The notes beneath the pieces were generated by a model that was not told where the DNA came from, did not search any database, and was given only the letters and a program-made list of their open reading frames with translations. Positions 32,133-41,082 of a stretch of 64,000 bases of DNA are shown in pieces. Within the stretch, counting starts at the first letter, position 1. The number at the start of each line of letters is the position of its first letter. Source of the stretch: Sphingomonas sp. 35-24ZXX (GTDB taxonomy: Bacteria; Pseudomonadota; Alphaproteobacteria; Sphingomonadales; Sphingomonadaceae); contig NZ_JROG01000004.1 of assembly GCF_000786215.1 (NCBI RefSeq), positions 434,001-498,000 on the forward strand, written 5' to 3'. Position numbers and translations under genes: made by a program.

Positions 32133-35024
32133 ATGGGGTCTTTTTCAGCACTAAATTCGCGCCGCATACTTTCAGCCAAGACGCTTTTTCTTTGTGCAGC
32201 ATCGCTGCCCGGCGTGTTGCAGGCATCAGCTGCCTGCGCGCAGACCACAACCGAGGCGGCCGAAGAGCAGCCTGCCGAGGGCGATCCCAGCAAGGTGATC
32301 ACGGTGACCGGCTCGCGCATCGCGCGCGACGGCTATGACGCCCCGACCCCAGTCAATGTCGTGACCGAGGCAGAGCTGGATGCCGAACCCCAGGCCAATA
32401 TCGGCGACTATGTCAGCACACTCCCCGCGGTGAAGGGCAGCCAGTCCTCCTCGACCAACTCGGGATCGCTCTCGAACGGTCAGGCTGGGATCGCGACGAT
32501 CAACCTGCGCAACCTGGGTGCAAACCGCACGCTGATCCTGATCGACGGCCAGCGCTCGGTCGCATCGGCCACCGTCGGCTTCGTCGATGTCCAGACCGTG
32601 CCGCAGGGGCTGATCAAGGGCGTTGAAGTGGTGACCGGCGGTGCCTCTTCCGCTTATGGCTCGGACGCCGTCGCGGGCGTCGTCAACTTCATCCTCGACA
32701 AGGATTTCACCGGGCTCAAGCTCGAATACGAACATGGTGTCACCACCTATGGCGACGTTCCCAACCATCTGGTGCGGCTAACCGGTGGCACCCAGTTTGC
32801 CGATGGCCGGGGAAAATTGCTGCTGGCAGGTGACTATTTCACCCAGAGAGGTGTCGATACCTACGACCGCAAATGGCAGGACAGCGGCTTTTTCCAGATC
32901 GACAACCCGGCCTTTGTCCAGGGCAACGGCCAGCCTGAACGGTTTGTCGGCAGCAATATCGGCACCTATCAGTTCACGCCGGGCGGCATCGTCAACTCGG
33001 GCCCGCTGCGAGGTACCTATTTCGGGTCGATCAACCCCGCCACCGGGCAGGCCAGCCTCAACCAGTTCACCTATGGGCCCACGCGTGGCCAGTGGATGCA
33101 GGGCGGCGATTACCTGATCAGCCGTGAGGGTCATTTCAGCTCCAACTCGCTTGCCCCCGATGAAAAGCGCATCAACGTCTTCGGCCGCGCCAGCTTCGAG
33201 ATCTCGCCCGCATTCGAGCTTTATGCGCAGGGGTCCTATTCGCGCTACGAGGGGCAGAGCTTCTACCAGAAGACGCCCTCGCCCTCGGTGACCATCCAGC
33301 GCGACAATGCCTTCCTGCCTGATGCCTTTCGTGCACTGATGGTGGCCAACAACCTCAACAGCGTGACCATCGGCACCGGCAACTTCGGCATCCCCGCGCA
33401 GGGCAGCGACAACACCCGCGATGTGTATCGCTATGTCGTCGGGGCCAAGGGTGATTTCGACACCGGCAGCATCGCATGGAACTATGACGCCTATTATCAG
33501 CTCGGCATCGCCAAGACGCAGGAGACGCTGACCAATACCTGGGTCACGTCCCGCCTCGCCCTGGCAACCGATGCGGTGCGCAACTCCGCCGGGGCCATCG
33601 TCTGCCGTTCGACGCTGACAAACCCCACCAACGGCTGCGTGCCGATCAACCGCATCGGCCTTGCCACACCGAGCGAGGCTGCGCTCAACTACATCTTCAA
33701 CGACGGCCTGCAACCCTCGCGTCGCCAGCGGCTGCAGCAGGATGTGGCAGCGGTCACCTTCCAGACTGCCAGCCTGTTCGAGAACTGGGCCGGCCCGGTC
33801 AGCCTGGCCTTCGGCGCGGAATACCGCCGCGAGAAGGTCAACGGGTCGCTGAACCCGGCCGCACCCAACAACCTGGGCTTTCTCTACGGAAACTACAGGG
33901 TCACGGTGGGTGACTTCGATGTGAAGGAAGCCTTTATCGAAACCGTGTTCCCGGTCTACGACGGGGTTGACCTGAACGGTGCCCTGCGTGTCACCGACTA
34001 TTCCACCTCCGGCACGGTCGTCACCTGGAAGCTGGGCGGCACATTCCAGGTGATCGACGACCTCAAATTCCGCGTCACCCGCTCTCGCGATATCCGTGCG
34101 CCCAACCTCAACGACCTGTTCGCGCCCGGCACCGGCCGGACCAACACCGTCAACGTTCCGGTCGCAGGCGGGGGAACACGGGCAGACACATTTCTCGAAC
34201 AGACCACCGGCAACGTCAACCTGAGCCCGGAAGTCGCGCGCACATGGGGCGTCGGCGCCGTGTTCACGCCGACATTCCTGCCGGGCTTTGCCGCCTCGGT
34301 CGATTATTTCGACATCTCGCTCAAGGATGCCATCGCCAACATTACCGCGCAGACCACCGCCAATCTGTGCTTCGAGCAGAATATACAGTCGCAGTGCGCG
34401 CAGATCGCGTTTGCCAGCCCCAACGACATCAGCACGATCACCCTGGTGCCGTTCAACTTCGCGTCGATCAAGGTGCGCGGCATCGATTTCGAGGCAAGCT
34501 ATCGCCGCGCGATCGGCCCGGGCAACCTGACGCTGCGTGCGGTGGTGTCGCACTATATCGACAACATCACCAACAACGGCATCAACGCGCCGGTCGACCT
34601 CGCCGGGCAGAATGGCGGTGGCGGCGATGCGACGCCATCGTGGAACTATCGCCTCTCGGCCAATTACGACACCGAAGACTGGTCGGTGAACGTCGTCGGT
34701 CGCGGCTTCTCCGACGGGGTGTACAGCAACAACTTCATCGAGTGCCAGAGCGGCTGCCCGCTTTCGACGCCCGATTTCCGCACGATCAATGACAATCACA
34801 TCGACGGGCAATGGTATCTGGATGTGTCGCTGACCAAGCGCTTCGAAATCGCCAAGCAACAGGCGGAATTGTTCCTGTACGTTCGCAACGTGCTCAACAC
34901 CGATCCGGTCCTGGTCGGCAATGGCCCCACCGGGGACAACACGCCTGCCTATCCCCAGACCAACCGCAACCTTTACGATGTGCTGGGACGCGTCTTCCGC
35001 GTGGGCGTTCGCCTGACAATCTGA
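32133..35024 (+). CDS. TonB-dependent receptor of the peptide-use locus
   Basis: A 963-residue outer-membrane receptor. A signal peptide ends near ACAQ (about residue 36). An acidic stretch and TonB-box-like KVITVTGSRI follow, then a plug at about 60-190 (NLRNLGANRTLILIDGQR, VVTGGASSAYGSDAVAGVVNF). The barrel ends with VGVRLTI. The 'GSRI ... LGANRTLVLIDG' plug belongs to the large sphingomonad/xanthomonad group used for carbohydrate, peptide or other nutrients rather than siderophores. It is followed by a secreted M20 amidohydrolase and is divergent from an Lrp regulator. Short peptides or acyl-amino acids are likely cargo, by inference. Confidence 0.88.
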   Translation: MGSFSALNSRRILSAKTLFLCAASLPGVLQASAACAQTTTEAAEEQPAEGDPSKVITVTGSRIARDGYDAPTPVNVVTEAELDAEPQANIGDYVSTLPAVKGSQSSSTNSGSLSNGQAGIATINLRNLGANRTLILIDGQRSVASATVGFVDVQTVPQGLIKGVEVVTGGASSAYGSDAVAGVVNFILDKDFTGLKLEYEHGVTTYGDVPNHLVRLTGGTQFADGRGKLLLAGDYFTQRGVDTYDRKWQDSGFFQIDNPAFVQGNGQPERFVGSNIGTYQFTPGGIVNSGPLRGTYFGSINPATGQASLNQFTYGPTRGQWMQGGDYLISREGHFSSNSLAPDEKRINVFGRASFEISPAFELYAQGSYSRYEGQSFYQKTPSPSVTIQRDNAFLPDAFRALMVANNLNSVTIGTGNFGIPAQGSDNTRDVYRYVVGAKGDFDTGSIAWNYDAYYQLGIAKTQETLTNTWVTSRLALATDAVRNSAGAIVCRSTLTNPTNGCVPINRIGLATPSEAALNYIFNDGLQPSRRQRLQQDVAAVTFQTASLFENWAGPVSLAFGAEYRREKVNGSLNPAAPNNLGFLYGNYRVTVGDFDVKEAFIETVFPVYDGVDLNGALRVTDYSTSGTVVTWKLGGTFQVIDDLKFRVTRSRDIRAPNLNDLFAPGTGRTNTVNVPVAGGGTRADTFLEQTTGNVNLSPEVARTWGVGAVFTPTFLPGFAASVDYFDISLKDAIANITAQTTANLCFEQNIQSQCAQIAFASPNDISTITLVPFNFASIKVRGIDFEASYRRAIGPGNLTLRAVVSHYIDNITNNGINAPVDLAGQNGGGGDATPSWNYRLSANYDTEDWSVNVVGRGFSDGVYSNNFIECQSGCPLSTPDFRTINDNHIDGQWYLDVSLTKRFEIAKQQAELFLYVRNVLNTDPVLVGNGPTGDNTPAYPQTNRNLYDVLGRVFRVGVRLTI

Positions 35025-35122
35025 TCGCAGACACGGTGGGGCACGGTTTCACGCATGTTCCGTGCCCCATCGTGACCAGCGTCCGCACCGCCACATCCCA
35101 ACAGACTGATATCAGGAACCGC

Positions 35123-36715
35123 ATGATGATGATGAAGAATCGTTCGATGAAACTGCTCACCGCCTTGTTGATGGCATCCACCCCGCTGGCCGCCCATGCT
35201 AAGGCCTCGACCGCGCTGAAGAAGGAGGCGATCGCCGAGGTCGATGAGCAGGCCAAGCTGGTCCAGGAAATGGTCGATTCCGTCTACAGCTTCCAGGAGC
35301 CCGGCTTCCAGGAATTCCAGACCGCCGAATATCTCACCGGTATCCTCGCCAAGAACGGTTTTACCATCACCATGGGTGTCGCGGGCATCCCGACGGCATG
35401 GACCGCGACATGGGACAATGGCGATGGACCGACAGTGGCGCTGGGATCCGATGTCGATGGGTTGCTGGGGCTGTCGCAGGTCCCCGGCGTGCCGCAGATC
35501 AAGCCGCTGATCCCCGGCGCGCCAGGGCATGGCGAGGGGCACAATTCGGGCATGCCGCTGATCGTTGCGGCCGCCATCGCCGCCAAGGAGGTGATGACCA
35601 AGCATGGCATCAAGGGCAAGCTGATGCTGTGGCCGGGCGTGGCCGAAGAGCTGCTGGCGACCAAGGCTTTCTATGTGCGTGCAGGGATGTTCAAGGATGT
35701 CGACGTCTCGATCTTCACGCACGTCTCCTCGAGCTTCGGCACCAGCTATGGCGATTCCGGCAACAACGGGATGGTCTCGGTCGAATACACTTTCAAGGGC
35801 ATTACCAGCCACGCAGCCGCCTCGCCCTGGTCGGGGCGCAGCGCGCTGGACGCGGTCGAACTGATGAACATCGCGTGGAACATGCGCCGCGAGCATATGC
35901 CGCTGACCCAGCGTTCGCATTATGTCATCACCAACGGAGGCGGCCAGCCCAACATCGTTCCGGGCGAGGCGACGGTCTGGTATTATTTCCGCGAGCAGAC
36001 GTTCCAATCCGTTCGTGATCTGTACAACACGGGCAGCGATATTGCCGAGGCGGCTGCGAAGGCCACGGGAACATTCGTCAGCCGCCGCGTGCTCGGCTAT
36101 GCGGCCCCCAATTTTGGCAACAAGCCACTGGCCGAGGCGGCGCACGCCAATATCGAGATGGTCGGGATGCCCAAATGGTCTTTTGAAGACCAGGCCTTCG
36201 CGAAGGCGGTGCAAGAGGCGCTGAAGTTCAAGGTCGAGCCGCTCAAGACCAAAGTCGAGCCGCTTTCGACCCCCGAAAACCGCAAGCCCTCGACCGGTGG
36301 GGGATCGGACGATATCGGCGACATCATGTGGACGGTGCCGACGATCACCATCCGCTTCCCGTCCAACATCCCCAGCATGATCGGCCACAACGTCACCTCG
36401 GCGATCGCGATGGCAACGCCGGTGGCGCACAAGGGTGCCGTTGCTGGGGCCAAGGCGGTGGCACTGACGGTGCTGGATGTGATGACGACTCCCAAGCTTG
36501 TCAGTGATGCCAAGACCTATTTCCAGACCGTCCAGCTGAAGGACCAGAAATACGACCCGGTGCTCACCGCAGAAGACCAGCCGGCGATCCACCTAAACAA
36601 GGAACTGATGGATCGCATCCGTCCCGAGCTGAAGAAATTCTATTACGACCCCAGCAAATACGACAGCTATCTGGAGCAGCTGGGCGTCAGCTACCCCCAA
36701 TTGACCCCGCAATAA
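35123..36715 (+). CDS. secreted M20-family amidohydrolase (AbgB-like)
   Basis: A 530-residue metallo-amidohydrolase. A signal peptide spans about residues 1-27 (KLLTALLMASTPLAAHAKA). Metal-site motifs are ALGSDVDGL (Asp), GAPGHGEGHNSGM (His), GVAEELLATK (Glu-Glu), FTHVSSS (His) and MIGHNVTS near the C-terminus (His). The layout resembles AbgB/aminoacylase enzymes, which cleave N-acyl or aminobenzoyl amino acids, except that this one is exported. Four Met codons are in tandem at the start; the first was taken because AGGA lies 5 nt before it. It follows a TonB receptor by about 100 bp. Confidence 0.87.
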   Translation: MMMMKNRSMKLLTALLMASTPLAAHAKASTALKKEAIAEVDEQAKLVQEMVDSVYSFQEPGFQEFQTAEYLTGILAKNGFTITMGVAGIPTAWTATWDNGDGPTVALGSDVDGLLGLSQVPGVPQIKPLIPGAPGHGEGHNSGMPLIVAAAIAAKEVMTKHGIKGKLMLWPGVAEELLATKAFYVRAGMFKDVDVSIFTHVSSSFGTSYGDSGNNGMVSVEYTFKGITSHAAASPWSGRSALDAVELMNIAWNMRREHMPLTQRSHYVITNGGGQPNIVPGEATVWYYFREQTFQSVRDLYNTGSDIAEAAAKATGTFVSRRVLGYAAPNFGNKPLAEAAHANIEMVGMPKWSFEDQAFAKAVQEALKFKVEPLKTKVEPLSTPENRKPSTGGGSDDIGDIMWTVPTITIRFPSNIPSMIGHNVTSAIAMATPVAHKGAVAGAKAVALTVLDVMTTPKLVSDAKTYFQTVQLKDQKYDPVLTAEDQPAIHLNKELMDRIRPELKKFYYDPSKYDSYLEQLGVSYPQLTPQ

Positions 36716-36741
36716 CAGGCCAGCAAACGGTCATGGCGCGG

Positions 36742-36767
36742 CGCCGCCTCTGGCGACAGGGGCGGCG
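36742..36767. terminator. GC-rich hairpin after the M20 gene
   Basis: CGCCGCC pairs with GGCGGCG (7 bp, extendable by about 2), loop 12 nt, between convergent stops of the amidohydrolase and dsrE genes. No T-run follows. Confidence 0.4.
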
Positions 36768-36831
36768 TCTCGCGTTGTCATGACCCAGGCAGGATACGAT
36801 CCGGGTGCAGCGGCGCGGGTGCGCTGCAGGA

Positions 36832-37362
36832 TCAGTCGTCGCGAACCACGCCATAGCCTTGTGCCATCAGGTTGGCGATGGTCACCATGGCCATGAGGTC
36901 CAGCTGCACCACCGGGTGCAGCTCGTCACGCGCGTAGCCGCGGGCAAGATAGGATTGACCGCAGATGCGGATCGAAACCCCCGCTGCGGCCAGCTCTTCC
37001 AGAAGGGCACGGCTGGGGTTGGGCTTGCCAAAGCGCTTGATATGGGCGGCATCGGTCAACAGGTTCGCATCCGGTGCGCCATGCACGACGATTGCGATCG
37101 CCCGTGCCTCTGGCTTGACCCCATTGGCTGCCGTTGCGTTCAACAGGCTGCCCGCGCGGCGCAACGTCTGGTGCGGCTGCGCCTTGTCGCGGTTGGGTTC
37201 AGACACGTCGAACAGGATGCGGTACTGGAGCGCCCGGTCCGGCTTTTCCATGGCCCCCGGAATGTCTTTCGGGGTTCCAGCCGAAGGTACCGGGGTCTGA
37301 TAGGCCTGACCCCATGCAGGAGCGGCTATCAGAAGGGCAAGTGCAGTAACAGGAATGCGCAT
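36832..37362 (-). CDS. exported DsrE-family protein
   Basis: A 176-residue protein with a signal peptide (ALALLIAAPAWGQA, cut near residue 19) followed by a DsrE/F-like domain of about 120 residues (YRILFDVSEPN, IAIVVHGAPDANLLTD, SIRICGQSYLARGY). The Cys in RICGQS is at the position used for sulfur transfer in DsrE relatives. Exported DsrE-like proteins are common but poorly characterised; a role in sulfur handling or redox is only a guess. The ATG was chosen for its AGGAT site and fit to the signal peptide. Confidence 0.75.
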   Translation of the reverse strand: MRIPVTALALLIAAPAWGQAYQTPVPSAGTPKDIPGAMEKPDRALQYRILFDVSEPNRDKAQPHQTLRRAGSLLNATAANGVKPEARAIAIVVHGAPDANLLTDAAHIKRFGKPNPSRALLEELAAAGVSIRICGQSYLARGYARDELHPVVQLDLMAMVTIANLMAQGYGVVRDD

Positions 37363-37411
37363 GGCAGATCCTTTTTGACTCATCGATGATCGAAGCTTCG
37401 TCGCAACCCCC

Positions 37412-37448
37412 GCAGGCTAGCCTCCATCGCGCCCGACGCCTAGCCTGC
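37412..37448. repeat. 9-bp inverted repeat upstream of the DsrE gene
   Basis: GCAGGCTAG and CTAGCCTGC are perfect inverted copies 19 bp apart, about 50 bp upstream of the DsrE gene start. It could be an operator, a terminator of a lost gene or the end of a decayed mobile element; no transposase is nearby. Confidence 0.45.
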
Positions 37449-37560
37449 ACAGAGTTTCGCTCACTCCTCGTCGTGAAAACCCAAGCGCCTTCGCGGGCAC
37501 GCGCCAGCAGCAGGCACGTGTTCCCGAAGTCCTAAAACGGCATTATGGCTGGTCTGCCGC

Positions 37561-37785
37561 GCTGGCCATGCGCTCGATGCCAGCCGCGGGCTCGGGCTAA
37601 GTGCCATGCTGCTGAGCTCGGCCGCCGATCATGCCCTCGTCTGCGGTGCTGACCGGATGGAATGGCAGACCCTGGCCTGGAACGAGCGGGCGATCGTGTT
37701 CTATCGCCGCGCCGGCGCGCCTGACACTGCCAAGGTGCGCTTCACGCATTTGCTGGAACAGGTACCTTTTGCCCGTACTCAGTGA
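37561..37785 (+). pseudogene. decayed GNAT acetyltransferase C-terminal remnant
   Basis: This frame reads ...GHALDASRGLGLSAMLL then DRMEWQTLAWNERAIVFYRR before a stop. That is the C-terminal acetyl-CoA-binding half of a GNAT protein: a worn RGxGxA loop, an MEWQ strand and WNERAIVFY in place of WNxPAxxFY. No N-terminal half, start codon or ribosome-binding site exists upstream. It lies in a 492-bp gap that otherwise holds only the 9-bp inverted repeat at its left side. Reading it as a remnant rather than a 59-residue gene is inferred from the truncated fold. Confidence 0.5.
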
Positions 37786-37854
37786 CCCGTGAGGCGCACC
37801 TTTGAGAAACCCCGACACCTCGCGCGCCCTGCGCGCGAGGATGAGCATCTTTGG

Positions 37855-38811
37855 TCAGGCGAGCGGCGTCGCTTTCAGGAACGATCCGATCTGGCTCGCT
37901 GCTGCCTCGGGATACTGATGCTGGGGACCATGGCCCGCGCGAGGATAGGTGATCAGATGCATCGTCGGCAGCTGACCATTGAGCGCATACCAGTTTTCTA
38001 CCGGGAAGATGATATCATGGTCGCCGCCAAGATGCAGGATCGGCACCGTGCTGTTCTTCAGAACCTGAAGAATATCCTCGACCGGAAATGCCGGGTTGCG
38101 GGGGGTGGTGCCAATCTGGGCAATCGCCCACTGTGCATCGACGTCGGGGCTGCGATCCTCCTGGCGGCTGAAGATGCGTTCGAACGATCGCGCCGAGGCT
38201 TCGCGGCTGCCTTTGTCGGTAGGCTCGAAGAACACGGTGGTGAACTGGTCCAGATCCGCGCCAGGCTTGGCAGCGGTGTCGTAGAACAGCTGTTCGGCGG
38301 TCTTCACCAGTTGGCCCGGAGGTGTGGTTCCGATCAGCACGACATGGCTGATCTCTGCGCCGAACATGGCGAGATAGATCTGCGCGACTATTCCTCCCAG
38401 GGACCAGCCGCCGATAGCGACGTCCTTCAGACCGAGGCCGAGGATAAGCTCGCGTGCATCCTTGACCAGAGCGGGCGGATCGTAACTGCGCTCGCCCGTC
38501 GAAAGACCAAGGCCCGAATAATCGAACGTGATCACCTCGAAGCCCTGTCCGGCCAGGCTGTCGATGAACAGCGGGTCCCAGGTGTCGAGCGTACCGCGAA
38601 ACCGGTTGAACAGCACCAGCGGCCTGCCGGTGCCGACCCGGCGATAGGACAGCCTGCGTCCGCCGGTCACCAGATAGAGGGTGGGGGCGTGGGCGTAATC
38701 CGGTTCTGTTCCAGCGCTGAGTGCGCCTGCCGCCGGGACGTTAGCCGACACGGCAAGGGCAGCGGCGGCGCCGGCACCCGACTTGAAGATGGTTCTGCGT
38801 GAAAGGTTCAT
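37855..38811 (-). CDS. Tat-exported alpha/beta hydrolase
   Basis: A 318-residue hydrolase with a twin-arginine signal (SRRTIFK at residues 4-10, then a Gly/Ala-rich segment to about 30). The alpha/beta-hydrolase core has the nucleophile elbow GGWSLGG (Ser137), acid in GGDHDIIFP (about Asp258) and His in RAGHGPQHQ. The family includes chloroperoxidase-like, esterase and epoxide-hydrolase-like enzymes; the substrate is unknown. Tat export suggests it folds in the cytoplasm. It is divergent from an HxlR regulator with a long dyad in the gap, which probably represses it. Confidence 0.85.
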   Translation of the reverse strand: MNLSRRTIFKSGAGAAAALAVSANVPAAGALSAGTEPDYAHAPTLYLVTGGRRLSYRRVGTGRPLVLFNRFRGTLDTWDPLFIDSLAGQGFEVITFDYSGLGLSTGERSYDPPALVKDARELILGLGLKDVAIGGWSLGGIVAQIYLAMFGAEISHVVLIGTTPPGQLVKTAEQLFYDTAAKPGADLDQFTTVFFEPTDKGSREASARSFERIFSRQEDRSPDVDAQWAIAQIGTTPRNPAFPVEDILQVLKNSTVPILHLGGDHDIIFPVENWYALNGQLPTMHLITYPRAGHGPQHQYPEAAASQIGSFLKATPLA

Positions 38812-38906
38812 GGCAATACTCCTTGGGCCCGCGACAAGCGGGTTTACTGCGGCAATCGAGGATGCCGGCTGGGTCTGGGATGATGGAATCGGGTAGATAT
38901 CGATTC

Positions 38907-38945
38907 GATAGCGTGTTACTACGCAATTCGTAGCAAGTCACTATC
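38907..38945. promoter_or_regulatory. 39-bp dyad, putative HxlR operator
   Basis: A dyad centred on base 38926: outer arms GATAG/CTATC (38907-38911, 38941-38945) and inner arms CTACG/CGTAG (38919-38923, 38929-38933) share the same axis, with additional matches between them. In total 14 of 19 paired positions are complementary. It fills the middle of the divergent gap and ends 22 bp before the HxlR start. Confidence 0.6.
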
Positions 38946-38967
38946 AAAATGATATTGAGGTTGATGG

Positions 38968-39396
38968 ATGGATACGCCTTGCCCGATCGCGCGCGGTATT
39001 TCCGCATTCGGCGACACCTGGAGCCTGCTGATCCTGCGCGATGCGCTGGGTGGGGCGACCCGCTTCGACAGCTTCCGCAAGAACCTGGGCATTGCGCCCA
39101 CGGTGCTGACCAAGCGGCTTGCCATGCTGACGGAAGAGGGTTTGCTGGAGCGTGTTCGCTATCAGGACAATCCGCCGCGCGACGAATACCGGCTCACGCC
39201 TGCCGGGCGCGATCTGCGACCGATCCTGATGCTCATCGCTCAATGGGGCCGCACGCATCGGCCCGGAGGCGACTTGGTGCGATATCTTGATGCCGCAAGC
39301 GGTATCGAGCTCGAGCCTGTGGCCATCGATCGGGTGACAGGCGATCCGATCGGCACAAGACCGATCAGAGTGATTATTCCCGAAGCCGAAGGTTGA
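38968..39396 (+). CDS. HxlR-family transcriptional regulator
   Basis: A 142-residue winged-helix regulator. The HxlR signature opens the protein: CPIARGISAFGDTWSLLILRD, with the conserved Cys5. The recognition segment is NLGIAPTVLTKRLAMLTEEGLLERV and the wing RDEYRLTPAGRDL. The conserved N-terminal Cys suggests redox or aldehyde/quinone sensing, as in HypR and related proteins, though that is not proven here. It is divergent from the Tat-exported hydrolase, and a 39-bp dyad lies between them. A strong terminator follows the gene. Confidence 0.9.
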   Translation: MDTPCPIARGISAFGDTWSLLILRDALGGATRFDSFRKNLGIAPTVLTKRLAMLTEEGLLERVRYQDNPPRDEYRLTPAGRDLRPILMLIAQWGRTHRPGGDLVRYLDAASGIELEPVAIDRVTGDPIGTRPIRVIIPEAEG

Positions 39397-39414
39397 ATTG
39401 AGGGTCACGCAAAT

Positions 39415-39442
39415 GCCGGGCTGCGGATGGGCGCAGCCCGGC
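39415..39442. terminator. strong hairpin between convergent hxlR-type and aldehyde dehydrogenase genes
   Basis: GCCGGGCTGCG and CGCAGCCCGGC form a perfect 11-bp stem with a 6-nt loop (GATGGG), centred between the two convergent stop codons. It probably ends transcription from both sides; no long T-run is present. Confidence 0.65.
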
Positions 39443-39468
39443 GCGCATTCATTGCGTCATGGCCCTGA

Positions 39469-40908
39469 TCAGCCCTGATGGGTGAACTTGGTCACAAGAT
39501 AGGCATCGATCCCTTCGGTTCCGTTCTCGCTGCCATAGCCGCTTTGCTTGACGCCACCGAACGGCGCTTCGGGCATGCCGAAATAATAGGTGTTGATCCC
39601 CACCATCCCGCTCTCCAGTTCATCCGAAAGCGTCTGTGCGCGGGTGGTGTTGCTGGTGAAGGCATAGGCCGCAAGGCCGAATGGCAGGCGATTGGCCTTT
39701 TCGATCGCATCGTCCATGTCGGAAAAGCGAGAGATGATCGCCACCGGTCCGAACGGCTCGTCGTTCATGATCTGCGCGTCCTCCGGCACATTCAGGAGCA
39801 CGGTCGGCTCGAACAGGAACCCGTCATCGCCGATCCGCTTGCCGCCGGTAGCAAGGATCGCGCCATGGCCTAGCGCGTCGGCGATCAGACGGTCCATGGC
39901 TGCAAGGCGGCGCGCATTGGCCAGTGGCCCCATCTGGGTCGCAGGATCGAACCCATCGCCGACCCTGATCGCCTTGGTTGCAGTCGTGAACTTTTCGACA
40001 AAGGCATCATGGACCGCATCTTGCACATAGAAGCGCGTTGGCGCGATGCAGCTCGCGCCTGCGTTGAAGAACTTGTTGGGCACAGAAGCGGCAACGACGG
40101 CATCGATATCCGCGTCGTCGCAAACGATCACCGGGGCATGACCTCCCAGTTCCATCGTCACCGGCGTGACCTGCTCTGCGGCTAGTGCAGCCAGCTCCTT
40201 GCCCACCGGAGTAGGCCCGGTGAAGGAGACCTTGCGGATGACCGGTGAGGAGATGAGCGTGCGCGAGATATGCGCCGGGTCGCCGAGCACCACATTCAAG
40301 ACACCAGCGGGCAGTCCCGCATCGGCGAAGGCCTGGGCGATGAGCAGGCAGCTGCCGGGGGTTTCTTCCGATGGCTTGATGATCATCGAGCAGCCCGCCG
40401 CCAGCGCTGCGGCAATCTTGCGGCCGGTGAGTAGCGCAGGAACATTCCATGGCGCAAAGGCAGCAACCGGGCCGATCGGTTCGCGCGAAATGATGGCGCG
40501 GCCATGCGGCAGGCGCGATTCGACCGTTCGGCCATAGATGCGCTTGGCCTCTTCACCGGCCCAGATCATCGAGTCGATCGTTAGGCCCATTTCCATGCGA
40601 GCCTCAGCCAGCGGCTTGCCCACCTCCAACGTGAGAATCGTCACAAACTGCTCGAAGCGTTCGCGCATGAGCTCGACGGCCTTGAGGATAATCGCCGAGC
40701 GTTCCCATGCCGGTGTCTTCCGCCACTGCCTGAAGGCACGCTGTGAGGATTGGAGTGCGGCTTCAAGATCGGCGTCGGTCGCGTGCGGCATCTCGCCCAG
40801 AAGGTCGCCGTTGAAAGGGTTGATCACGGGGCTGGTTTCGCGTCCGGCGCCGGACAGCCGCTCGCCATTGATCCATTGATAGAGGGGCACGTATTCGGGG
40901 GAAGGCAT
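39469..40908 (-). CDS. aldehyde dehydrogenase, succinate-semialdehyde-dehydrogenase-like
   Basis: A 479-residue NAD(P)-dependent aldehyde dehydrogenase. It has oxyanion Asn155 (APWNVPA), FTGPTPVGK, Glu253 (MELGGH) and catalytic Cys287 (NAGASC). The overall pattern (INPFNGDLLGEMP, WERSAIILKAVELM) is close to succinate-semialdehyde and related small-aldehyde dehydrogenases. The ATG has GGAG eight bases upstream. Its promoter gap holds an imperfect copy of the operator found in front of the neighbouring tetR gene, so TetR control is likely. The substrate is not determined. Confidence 0.86.
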   Translation of the reverse strand: MPSPEYVPLYQWINGERLSGAGRETSPVINPFNGDLLGEMPHATDADLEAALQSSQRAFRQWRKTPAWERSAIILKAVELMRERFEQFVTILTLEVGKPLAEARMEMGLTIDSMIWAGEEAKRIYGRTVESRLPHGRAIISREPIGPVAAFAPWNVPALLTGRKIAAALAAGCSMIIKPSEETPGSCLLIAQAFADAGLPAGVLNVVLGDPAHISRTLISSPVIRKVSFTGPTPVGKELAALAAEQVTPVTMELGGHAPVIVCDDADIDAVVAASVPNKFFNAGASCIAPTRFYVQDAVHDAFVEKFTTATKAIRVGDGFDPATQMGPLANARRLAAMDRLIADALGHGAILATGGKRIGDDGFLFEPTVLLNVPEDAQIMNDEPFGPVAIISRFSDMDDAIEKANRLPFGLAAYAFTSNTTRAQTLSDELESGMVGINTYYFGMPEAPFGGVKQSGYGSENGTEGIDAYLVTKFTHQG

Positions 40909-41045
40909 GGGGTAACTCCGCTCAGGGCGCAGCAATGGCGCGTGCACTGGCACGATACGCTGCTTGCAAGGGAACAGGGCTCAAACGATGGCCCGACGAC
41001 AGCAGATGCGAAGCCTCGAACGGAGCTGCGCACTGCACACCCAAT

Positions 41046-41066
41046 TTATGTCGCTAAATGTCAAAT
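41046..41066. promoter_or_regulatory. imperfect TetR-type operator in the aldehyde dehydrogenase promoter
   Basis: TTATGTC-N7-GTCAAAT has the same spacing as, and matches 11 of 14 arm positions of, the dyad in front of the tetR gene. A second short dyad (TGTCA-N5-TGACA, 41066-41080) overlaps its right end. It lies about 140 bp before the aldehyde dehydrogenase start. Confidence 0.4.
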
Positions 41067-41082
41067 GTCAACTGATGACACT

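Noticed and set aside
32092-32154. GTG-started 20-codon leader frame just before the receptor, with GGGAGAAG upstream
   Set aside because: The spacing from GGGAG to GTG is very short, the peptide has no regulatory codon run and it overlaps the receptor start; not enough to call a gene.
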